In this document: piece by piece, positions 57,576 to 64,000 of the stretch | Layout of the letters: every line of letters begins with the position of its first letter | Position numbering within the stretch: the first letter of the stretch is position 1 | Origin: Ancylobacter novellus | GTDB taxonomy: Bacteria; Pseudomonadota; Alphaproteobacteria; Rhizobiales; Xanthobacteraceae | Direction: 5' to 3' | Assembly: GCA_003241485.1 (NCBI GenBank) | Contig: QFQD01000030.1 | Location: forward strand, 45,836 to 109,835 | DNA: 64,000 bases | Notes under the pieces: generated by a model | Databases searched by the model: none | What the model saw: only the letters and a program-made list of their open reading frames with translations | What the model was told of the DNA's origin: nothing | Program-made: the position numbers and the translations under genes

Positions 57576-57967
57576 TGCGTGCCTGCTCCTGGGTCTCGGT
57601 CCTTCGGCGACGCGCCACCCTGGCCCGCCGTCGCCCCGGAGCTCAGCTCGCGGGGACAAGAAACACCCCGGCTCCAGCGGATGCGGGAACCGTATTTTCA
57701 GCCGTCGACGGAAAACTCAGGGAAAGCCGGCGTGCGACCGCACGCTGGACGAAAACCCGACATCTCATTCCGGGAAGGTCGCTCCGGTTCGGGAGCGTTG
57801 CACCATGGCAAACCCAATCGACTGCACGGGCAGCTTATAACACAAAATATGCAGAAATCAAAACAGTGCTGCGATGCAATGGGCGCAGGACCGCGCTCGC
57901 GGACCTTGTCGCGGCGGTCTATGCTTATCGCGCTCGGCTTCGCAAGGGAAGGGCCGGAGGCGTGCGT
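57576..57967. other. carD leader and intergenic region
   Basis: No gene is supported in this 392-base stretch. It holds the upstream region of carD, including a shorter AT-richer segment near 57835-57870 that could carry a promoter. I see no clear repeat, attachment site or RNA motif in it. Confidence 0.5.
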
Positions 57968-58303
57968 TCAGTCCTGCTTACCCGGTTCGGCGGAGAGATA
58001 CTGTAGCTTCTCGGCTACACCGTCCCACTCCTTCGCCTCGGGCAACGGATCCTTGCGATCGGTGATGTTCGGCCAGACCTTGGCGTAGTCGGCATTGATC
58101 GTCAGCCACTTGTCGAGGCCGGGCTCGGTGTCCGGCTTGATGGCCTCCGCCGGGCATTCGGGCTCGCAAACGCCGCAGTCGATGCACTCGTCCGGATGGA
58201 TGACGAGGAAGTTCTCGCCTTCATAGAAGCAGTCGACAGGGCACACCGACACGCAGTCAGTGTACTTGCACTTGATGCAATTCTCCGTGACGACGTAGGT
58301 CAT
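57968..58303 (-). CDS. fdxA: Seven-iron ferredoxin FdxA
   Basis: A 111-residue ferredoxin. CIKCKYTDCVSVCPVDCFYE and CIDCGVCEPECPAEAIKP give the Cys sets of one 3Fe-4S and one 4Fe-4S cluster. It is the usual length for FdxA. It transfers electrons in central metabolism and is separated from carD and proA by promoter-sized gaps. Confidence 0.9.
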   Translation of the reverse strand: MTYVVTENCIKCKYTDCVSVCPVDCFYEGENFLVIHPDECIDCGVCEPECPAEAIKPDTEPGLDKWLTINADYAKVWPNITDRKDPLPEAKEWDGVAEKLQYLSAEPGKQD

Positions 58304-58450
58304 TCATCCGGTCTCCGCGCGAGGCATGTGGTTTGGCCCGCGGCCCTCCCCTAGCGCACGCGTCGCAGGGGCGCAAGAAACATAAGCACATGGCAGAGGC
58401 CACGCGCGCTCATGGCCGCGCGCGTGGCGTGCCGGCCCGCGCCGCGAGGA

Positions 58451-59785
58451 TCACGGGCGAATCTGGCCGGTGCCGCGCACCCGGTATTTGAACGAGGTGA
58501 GCTGCTCGGCGCCGACCGGACCGCGCGCATGCATGCGCCCGGTGGCGATGCCGATCTCGCCGCCGAAGCCGAACTCGCCGCCATCGGCGAACTGGGTGGA
58601 GGCATTATGCACCACGATGGCCGAATCCACCTCGGCGAGAAAGCGCTCCGCCGCGGCGTTGTCCTCGGTGAGGATGGCGTCGGTGTGATGCGAGCCATAG
58701 GTTTCGATATGCTCGATGGCGGCATCCAGCCCGTCCACCAGCTTCACCGAGATGATGGCGTCGAGATATTCGGTGCGCCAGTCTTCCTCGCTCGCCGGCG
58801 TCACCCGGGGGTCGATGGCCTGTGCGGCGGCGTCGCCGCGCACGGCGCAGCCTTCCGCCAGCAGCATGGTGACGAGAGGGGCCAGCAGGGTCTGCGCGCC
58901 GGCGCTGTCCACCAGCAGGGTTTCCGCCGCCCCACACACGCTGGTGCGGCGCAGCTTGGCGTTGCGCACCACATTCAGCGCCTTGGCGAGATCGGCTTTG
59001 TTGTCGACATAGATGTGCACGATCCCTTCCAGATGCGCGAAGACCGGCACCCGAGCCTCGCTCTGCACGCGCGCGACGAGGCTCTTGCCGCCGCGCGGCA
59101 CGATGACGTCGAGCGTGCCGCCGAGCCCGGCCAGCATCTCGCCCACCGCCGCGCGGTCGCGCGTGGGGACGAGCTGGATGGCGCCCGCCGGGAGGCCAGC
59201 GCTCGCAAGCCCCTCGACCAGGGCGGCATGGATGGCGCGAGACGAATTGAAGCTGTCCGAGCCACCGCGCAGGATGACCGCATTGCCGGCCTTGAGCCCG
59301 AGGCTGCCGGCATCCGCCGTCACGTTGGGACGGCTTTCATAGATGACGCCGATCACGCCGAGCGGGGTGCGCACGCGCTCCAGCTTGAGCCCGTTGGGGC
59401 GCTCCCAGCTGTCCATCACCTTGCCGACCGGATCGGCCAGCGCGGCGATCTCCTCGACACCGCGTGCGGTGGCTTCCAGCCGCGCCTCGTTCAGCGTCAG
59501 CCGGTCGAGCATGGAAGCGCTCATGCCGGCAGCGGTCGCGGCGGCAACGTCCTCGGCATTGGCGGCGAGGATGTCCGGCACATGGGCGCGGATGGCGGCT
59601 GCGGCGGCGAGCAGCCCGGCGCGCTTCACGTCCGCCGGCGTGTTCGCCAGCGTGCGGGCGGCCGCACGGGCCCGGCGGCCTATCTCGAGCATCAGCGCGT
59701 GTACCTCCGCCTCGCCCTGCGGCGCCGGCGCGCCGAGGTGGGTCTCGGTGGCGGGGATGGCGCGAAGCGTGGATGTGGCGGACAT
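58451..59785 (-). CDS. proA: Gamma-glutamyl phosphate reductase ProA
   Basis: A 444-residue aldehyde-dehydrogenase-fold enzyme of proline synthesis, converting gamma-glutamyl phosphate to the semialdehyde with NADPH. PLGVIGVIYESRPNVTADAG, NAVILRGGSDSFNSSRAIHA, and the Cys region TSVCGAAETLLVDSA with YGSHHTDAILTED near the C-terminus are ProA hallmarks. Its partner proB is outside the window. Confidence 0.95.
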   Translation of the reverse strand: MSATSTLRAIPATETHLGAPAPQGEAEVHALMLEIGRRARAAARTLANTPADVKRAGLLAAAAAIRAHVPDILAANAEDVAAATAAGMSASMLDRLTLNEARLEATARGVEEIAALADPVGKVMDSWERPNGLKLERVRTPLGVIGVIYESRPNVTADAGSLGLKAGNAVILRGGSDSFNSSRAIHAALVEGLASAGLPAGAIQLVPTRDRAAVGEMLAGLGGTLDVIVPRGGKSLVARVQSEARVPVFAHLEGIVHIYVDNKADLAKALNVVRNAKLRRTSVCGAAETLLVDSAGAQTLLAPLVTMLLAEGCAVRGDAAAQAIDPRVTPASEEDWRTEYLDAIISVKLVDGLDAAIEHIETYGSHHTDAILTEDNAAAERFLAEVDSAIVVHNASTQFADGGEFGFGGEIGIATGRMHARGPVGAEQLTSFKYRVRGTGQIRP

Positions 59786-60018
59786 GGCTCAAACTCGGCG
59801 AAAGAGGGCTGCCCCGGCTTCCTGCAGGGGATTTGAAGGGGCGCCCTGTCTACCACACTCGCGGCCGGGCGCGCCAAAACGATTCGTGACGGCGCGCCGC
59901 AAGGCCGATCCCGACATTAAGCATGCGGCGGTGGAACGCGGCATCATGTCTTGCCATTTACGTCGTGACGTCCGATGTGAGGTCTTGCCGTTCGCTTCAA
60001 CCAAGGAGACCGGGCGCC

Positions 60019-60852
60019 TTGCTGCGTGCCTTCGACATCGCCTGGGATGCCTTCTGGCGCTTCGTCGAGGATGACGGCTGGGCGATCGCCAGCCATATCG
60101 CGCTGTCCGCGCTGATGTCGCTGTTTCCCTTCCTGATCTTCGTCACGGCGCTCGCGGCCTTCTTCGATTTCAAGAACCTCGCCGACGAGACCGTGCAGCT
60201 GATGCTGGAAGCCTGGCCCGCGCAGGTGGCGGCGCCCATTGGCAGCGAAATCCGCAATGTGTTGACGCAGGTGCGCACAGACGTGCTGACGATCGGCGTG
60301 GTGCTGGCCATCTACTTTTCGTCCAACGGCATTGAGAGCCTGCGCATCGGTCTAAACCGTGCCTATGGCGTGCGCGAGAGCCGGGCCTGGTATTGGCTGC
60401 GTCTTGAATCCATCGGCTATGTCGTGGTGGGCGCGGCGGGCCTGCTGGCGCTGTCCTTCCTCGTCGTGCTGGGCCCGGTGCTGTGGCTCGCGGCGGTGCG
60501 CTGGGTGCCGGCGCTTTCCCCGTTCGGCTGGGTCATCACGCTGCTGCGCTATGGCGCCACCTCGGTCATCCTCATCGTGGCGCTGGTGGTGGCGCATATG
60601 TGGCTGCCGGCGGGGCGGCGGACCATGTCGGATGTGGCGCCGGGCATCTTGGTGACGCTGGCACTGTGGCTCGCCGCGGGTGCCGCCTTCGGCCGCTATC
60701 TCGCGGAATTCGCCAACAATTACGTGACCACCTATGCGGGCCTCGCCTCGGTGATGATCGCGCTGGTCTTCCTCTACACCACCGCTTCGATCTTCGTTTA
60801 CGGCGGCGAACTCAACGCCGCCATAAGGCGCGCCCGCGAAGGGCGCCTGTAG
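60019..60852 (+). CDS. YihY/BrkB family inner membrane protein
   Basis: A 277-residue protein with about six transmembrane segments. TTG 60019 is preferred: AAGGAG lies 9 bases upstream and the upstream frame is poor. FVEDDGWAIASHIALSALMS and YVTTYAGLASVMIALVFLYT (then YGGELNAAI) are YihY/BrkB features; the family is often called RNase BN by mistake. Role is membrane transport or envelope related, not known exactly. Confidence 0.8.
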   Translation: MLRAFDIAWDAFWRFVEDDGWAIASHIALSALMSLFPFLIFVTALAAFFDFKNLADETVQLMLEAWPAQVAAPIGSEIRNVLTQVRTDVLTIGVVLAIYFSSNGIESLRIGLNRAYGVRESRAWYWLRLESIGYVVVGAAGLLALSFLVVLGPVLWLAAVRWVPALSPFGWVITLLRYGATSVILIVALVVAHMWLPAGRRTMSDVAPGILVTLALWLAAGAAFGRYLAEFANNYVTTYAGLASVMIALVFLYTTASIFVYGGELNAAIRRAREGRL

Positions 60853-60968
60853 CGCGCATCCGGCGTCGCTTCTCGTGGAACCGGCCGCCCTCCGCACGCT
60901 TGACCTTGGTCAAGGCGCACGGGCTCGCCCCGTGCGCCGAATGGCACATCCGTGAAGAGGAGGCGTGC

Positions 60969-61427
60969 ATGAGCACCAATTATAACAAGATGAAGATCGA
61001 GGCCGGTGCGTGGGTCGTCGTGTGCGACGGCCGCAAGGCACTCATTCTGGTCAATCAGGGAGACGCGGCATTTCCGAACCTGCGCACCCATGAGGTGCAT
61101 GAGCAGGACAATCCGCCGGCCAGCGCGCAGGGCACCGATGCGCCCGGCCGCGTGCACCAGTCCGCCGGCACGGCGCGATCCGCTGTCGAGGTAACGGACT
61201 GGCACGACGAGGCCGAGCGCGACTTCCTGCGCAAGCTCGCCGCACGGCTCGAGCAGGCGGTGGCGGCCGGCGAGGCAAGCTCGCTCGTCATCGTCGCCGC
61301 GCCGCGCGCGCTCGGCATGCTGCGCCCGCTCTATGGGCGCGCTCTGGCCGACGCCATTGCCGCCGAGGTCGACCGCGACATGGTCAAGCTGCCGGTCTAC
61401 GAGATCGAGAAGCATCTCGCGGCCTGA
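60969..61427 (+). CDS. Host attachment protein family (baeRF-like)
   Basis: A 152-residue protein starting ATG 60969, with GAGGAGG just upstream. AGAWVVVCDGRKALILVNQG and EAERDFLRKLAARLEQAV, then VIVAAPRALGMLRPLYGRAL fit the Host_attach (AtsE) family, a release-factor-like fold often seen in Hyphomicrobiales. Named for attachment to plants, its function is mostly unproven. Confidence 0.85.
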   Translation: MSTNYNKMKIEAGAWVVVCDGRKALILVNQGDAAFPNLRTHEVHEQDNPPASAQGTDAPGRVHQSAGTARSAVEVTDWHDEAERDFLRKLAARLEQAVAAGEASSLVIVAAPRALGMLRPLYGRALADAIAAEVDRDMVKLPVYEIEKHLAA

Positions 61428-61478
61428 GGTGCGGCCTGCCGCGCTTTGGCAGGCGACGATCTTCCGTCTCTGAAACCC

Positions 61479-61517
61479 GCCCCGCGCGCCGCCTGCCGGC
61501 CGCGGGGCTTTGATTTG
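61479..61517 (+). terminator. Intrinsic terminator
   Basis: GCCCCGCG (61479-61486) and CGCGGGGC (61501-61508) then TTTGATTT follow the host-attachment gene. Confidence 0.7.
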
Positions 61518-61631
61518 TGCCGCCGCCCGAAGACGTGCTCGCTCAAGGCAGAAATGCATCCGCTCCGGCATCTCGTCGTATAAAGACGGAATCAGACGCC
61601 TGGCGCGACGCCTTTTCCCCTGGAGGAGCCG

Positions 61632-62108
61632 ATGAAGACGCTTTCCTTCTTCCGTTTGGTGATCGCCGTCGGGTTGTGCCTCGCCGTCGGTGCGGTGGGC
61701 TCGCTGGCGACGGCGCCGAAGATTCCGACTTGGTATGCTGGCCTCGCCAAGCCCGGCTGGACGCCGCCCGACGCGGTGTTCCCCATCGCCTGGACCACAC
61801 TTTATGTGCTGATGGCGGTGGCGCTGTGGCGGCTCTGGCAGCTGCACGCGCCGTCTCCCGAGCGGCGGCGTGCGGTTCTCCTGTGGTTCGCTCAGCTGGC
61901 GCTCAACGCGCTGTGGTCGCCGGTGTTCTTCGGCATGGAGGCGCCCGGCGCGGCGCTGGTCATCGTGGTGGTGCTGTGGCTCGCCATTGCCGCGACAATT
62001 TTCGCCTGCGCGCGCATCGACCGCATAGCGGCGTGGCTGCTGGTCCCCTATCTGGCGTGGGTGTCCTATGCGACCACCCTGAATGCTGCCATTGTCGTCC
62101 TGAACTGA
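61632..62108 (+). CDS. TspO/MBR family protein
   Basis: A 158-residue, five-helix membrane protein. WYAGLAKPGWTPPDAVFPIA then WTTLYVLMAVALWRLW, and NALWSPVFFG are TspO signatures (tryptophan-rich, KPxWxPP). TspO binds porphyrins and cholesterol-like ligands and moderates tetrapyrrole responses. GGAGGAG precedes the ATG. Confidence 0.9.
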   Translation: MKTLSFFRLVIAVGLCLAVGAVGSLATAPKIPTWYAGLAKPGWTPPDAVFPIAWTTLYVLMAVALWRLWQLHAPSPERRRAVLLWFAQLALNALWSPVFFGMEAPGAALVIVVVLWLAIAATIFACARIDRIAAWLLVPYLAWVSYATTLNAAIVVLN

Positions 62109-62141
62109 AGCCGGCCCCATAGGGGGCCGCCGGAGAAACCG

Positions 62142-62345
62142 ATGGATCTCGTCACCATCGCCAAATTCATCGTGCTGCCGATCGCCCTTGGTGCGGTGGC
62201 GCTGGTGCTGGTGCTCGGCCTTGCCAATCTCGCGAAAGGCGGCTCGCCGCTACGCTCGCAGAAGCTCATGCAGTGGCGCGTGCTGCTGCAGGCGGTGGCG
62301 TTGTGCTTCGTGCTGCTCACCATCATCCTGATGCACAACGGCTGA
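62142..62345 (+). CDS. Twin-transmembrane protein (HIG1-like)
   Basis: A 67-residue protein with two hydrophobic segments (about 6-28, IAKFIVLPIALGAVALVLVL, and 46-64, LLQAVALCFVLLTIILMHN). NLAKGGSPLRSQKLMQWRVL in the loop fits the HIG1-like small proteins found next to cobalamin adenosyltransferase in Hyphomicrobiales. Possibly a respiratory complex accessory. Confidence 0.75.
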   Translation: MDLVTIAKFIVLPIALGAVALVLVLGLANLAKGGSPLRSQKLMQWRVLLQAVALCFVLLTIILMHNG

Positions 62346-62368
62346 AACGGCGAGGCTGCGCAACCGTC

Positions 62369-62974
62369 ATGGTCGTTCTCAACCGCATCTACACGCGCAC
62401 CGGCGATGACGGCACCACCGCCCTCGGATCGGGCGAGCGCCGGGCGAAATATGATCTGCGCGTGAGCGCCTATGGCACGGTCGATGAGACCAACGCGGCC
62501 ATCGGCGTGGCGCGGTTGCACACGTCCGGGCGGGACGACCTCGCCGACATCGATGCGGCGCTGGCGCGGGTGCAGAACGACCTGTTCGACCTCGGCGCCG
62601 ACCTTGCGACGCCCGAGACCGGCGAGCCGCTGGGCTACGAGCCGCTGCGCATCGTTGCCTCCCAGGTCGACCGGCTGGAGCGCGACATCGACGCTCTGAA
62701 CGCGCCCCTCAAGCCGCTGCGCTCCTTCGTGCTGCCGGCGGGAACTCCGGCGGCGGCGCATCTTCATGTCGCGCGCACTGTGTGCCGGCGGGCCGAACGG
62801 CTGGTGGTGGAACTGGCGCAGACGCCGGGCGAGATCGTCTCGGAGGCGGCGGTGAAATATCTCAACCGCCTGTCCGACCTGCTCTTCGTCATGAGCCGCG
62901 CGGCGAATGCCCGGGCGGACGGCCCGCAGGCCGGCGACGTGCTCTGGGTGCCGGCCGCCGGCCGGGGCGCGTGA
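62369..62974 (+). CDS. Cob(I)alamin adenosyltransferase, PduO type
   Basis: A 201-residue enzyme that transfers adenosyl from ATP to cobalamin. The N-terminal RIYTRTGDDGTTALGSGERR (ATP site), ERDIDALN, and SFVLPAGTPAAAHLHVARTV then RRAERLVVEL are PduO landmarks. It lies with a twin-TM protein and a rhomboid gene; tight packing indicates one operon. Confidence 0.9.
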   Translation: MVVLNRIYTRTGDDGTTALGSGERRAKYDLRVSAYGTVDETNAAIGVARLHTSGRDDLADIDAALARVQNDLFDLGADLATPETGEPLGYEPLRIVASQVDRLERDIDALNAPLKPLRSFVLPAGTPAAAHLHVARTVCRRAERLVVELAQTPGEIVSEAAVKYLNRLSDLLFVMSRAANARADGPQAGDVLWVPAAGRGA

Positions 62975-62984
62975 GGCGCGGGCC

Positions 62985-63704
62985 ATGCTGCTGCCCCTGA
63001 ACGACGACAATCCGCTCGAAGGCATTACCCACGCCTATGTCACCTGGGGCCTGATCGCGGTGAACATCGCGGTGTTCGTGCTGCTGCAGCACGGCTACCG
63101 CGCAGAGATCGATGTCGCCTCCGCCTTCGGCTATGGCGCCATTCCGGCGGTGGTGACGCATGCGGCCGTGTTGCCGGACGAATATGTCCGTCTGCCGGCC
63201 GAACTGACCCTCGTCTCCTACATGTTCCTGCATGGCGGCTGGCTGCATCTGGCCGGCAACATGGCCTTCCTCTGGGTGTTCGGCGACAATGTCGAGGACG
63301 CGCTCGGCCATGTCCGCTTCCTCGCCTTCTATCTCATCTGCGGCGTGGTCGGCGGCCTCGCCCATTCGCTCGCCGTGCCGGATTCCGCCGCGCCGCTTGT
63401 CGGCGCCTCGGCGGGCATATCGGGCCTCGTCGGCGCCTATCTCATGCTGCACCCGAATGTACGACTCTGGGTGCTGATGTTCATGCGCGTGCCGGTCCGC
63501 ATTCCCGCCATCTGGCCGCTGGGCGCGTGGATCGCCTTCCAGCTCTGGAGCCTCGCCACCACCGGTGATCAGGATACCGCCTGGTGGGCGCATATTGGCG
63601 GCCTGCTCACGGGCGCGGTGCTGGTGATTTTCATGCGGCGCAGGGGTGTTCCGCTCTGGGTGATGACCCGCGACGGCACGCCCGAGGGAAACCCGCCAGT
63701 GTGA
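62985..63704 (+). CDS. Rhomboid family intramembrane serine protease
   Basis: A 239-residue protein with six transmembrane segments. Motifs are YMFLHGGWLHLAGNMAFLWV, GASAGISG with the catalytic Ser, and TAWWAHIGGLLTG with the catalytic His. It cleaves transmembrane substrates. It starts 10 bases after the adenosyltransferase stop, so they are probably co-transcribed. Confidence 0.9.
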   Translation: MLLPLNDDNPLEGITHAYVTWGLIAVNIAVFVLLQHGYRAEIDVASAFGYGAIPAVVTHAAVLPDEYVRLPAELTLVSYMFLHGGWLHLAGNMAFLWVFGDNVEDALGHVRFLAFYLICGVVGGLAHSLAVPDSAAPLVGASAGISGLVGAYLMLHPNVRLWVLMFMRVPVRIPAIWPLGAWIAFQLWSLATTGDQDTAWWAHIGGLLTGAVLVIFMRRRGVPLWVMTRDGTPEGNPPV

Positions 63705-63902
63705 GGCCGGGAGGGGCGCTGCGGCGTTGACACTGTTCCGGGCGGCCCATAGGTTCGCCCCGCTTTTTCGCGGGCCGATGCCACCCGAACCCGTCCGGCG
63801 AGCGTCGTTCGCGTTCGTCCGGTCCTCTCCCGGCGGCATCGCCTTCCCCAGATGCGGCTGCCCGCAACGGACCTCACCCGTCCGCCGGGCGGGAGGTTGG
63901 TG

Positions 63903-64000
63903 ATGAAGATTCTCGTGCCCGTTAAGCGGGTTGTTGATTACAACGTTAAGATCCGGGTGCGCGCGGACGGGTCGGGCGTGGAATTGTCGAACATCAAGAT
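63903..64000 (+). CDS. etfB: Electron transfer flavoprotein beta subunit, cut by window edge
   Basis: Only the first 32 codons lie in the window. MKILVPVKRVVDYNVKIRVR and the following GVELSNIK are the N-terminus of EtfB. GGAGG sits 6 bases before the ATG. The etfA gene would be expected to follow. Preceded by a 198-base intergenic region with no gene seen. Confidence 0.9.
   Translation, partial: MKILVPVKRVVDYNVKIRVRADGSGVELSNIK

Noticed and set aside
60359..61427. Extended frame before the host attachment protein
   Set aside because: The ATG at 60969 has a strong GAGGAGG site and matches the family start; the upstream part is a shadow of the YihY gene.

Overview
The window is high-GC DNA from an alphaproteobacterium. 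The chromosomal genes (rpoH with an RpoH box, carD, fdxA, proA, a PduO-type adenosyltransferase next to etfB, and tRNA-Arg(CCU)) fit a Hyphomicrobiales member such as a Xanthobacteraceae-like genus. The genus is inference; no 16S gene is present.

Layout. 1-6045 is chromosomal or accessory DNA: a gene cut by the left edge, a tRNA/tmRNA-like 3' end, a frameshifted flavin-dependent monooxygenase, an AraC regulator divergent from a NepI-like exporter, a DedA protein and a remnant of an exported protein. 6046-53279 is a complete-looking lambda-type siphovirus prophage of about 47.2 kb, integrated into the 3' end of tRNA-Arg(CCU). A 20-bp duplication marks both ends. 53265-64000 is chromosome: the intact tRNA, a nuclease-like protein, an M48 lipoprotein, RpoH, CarD, FdxA, ProA, a YihY family protein, a host-attachment protein, TspO, a twin-TM protein, cobalamin adenosyltransferase, a rhomboid protease and the start of etfB.

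Prophage. A compact immunity region (41.8-43.7 kb) has a cro-like gene facing a cI-like repressor. It also has a two-gene lysogenic cassette (a lipoprotein and a WYL-TerB protein) divergent from the rightward operon. A family of 13-bp TGCAWCCSATGCA-like palindromes sits in both control regions, with 33-34 bp spacing. Leftward from cro run a CII-like regulator, DNA-binding proteins, MT-A70 and C5 DNA methyltransferases, a Toprim primase, a D5-type primase-helicase and a cluster of 9-bp iterons (putative origin). A brnTA toxin-antitoxin pair lies antisense inside this block and shares a dyad-flanked divergent promoter with the primase. After a terminator come the late genes in lambda order: TerS, TerL, gpW, portal, a fused prohead protease/capsid, decoration, head-tail and tail genes, a G/GT-type tail chaperone with a clear -1 frameshift heptamer, tape measure, tail tip, fibres, endolysin, holins and a Dam methylase. 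The rightward operon (43.7-53.2 kb) carries nucleotide and DNA metabolism genes (HD, DUF2303, TerB, a phage DnaN clamp, Gp37/Gp68, ASCH, MazG-like, SSB), then an excisionase-like protein and the tyrosine integrase next to attR.

The most noteworthy items are the frameshift site whose product gains a Cys4 motif, the iteron region, the brnTA/primase shared dyad, the WYL-TerB plus lipoprotein cassette and the sliding clamp carried by the phage.
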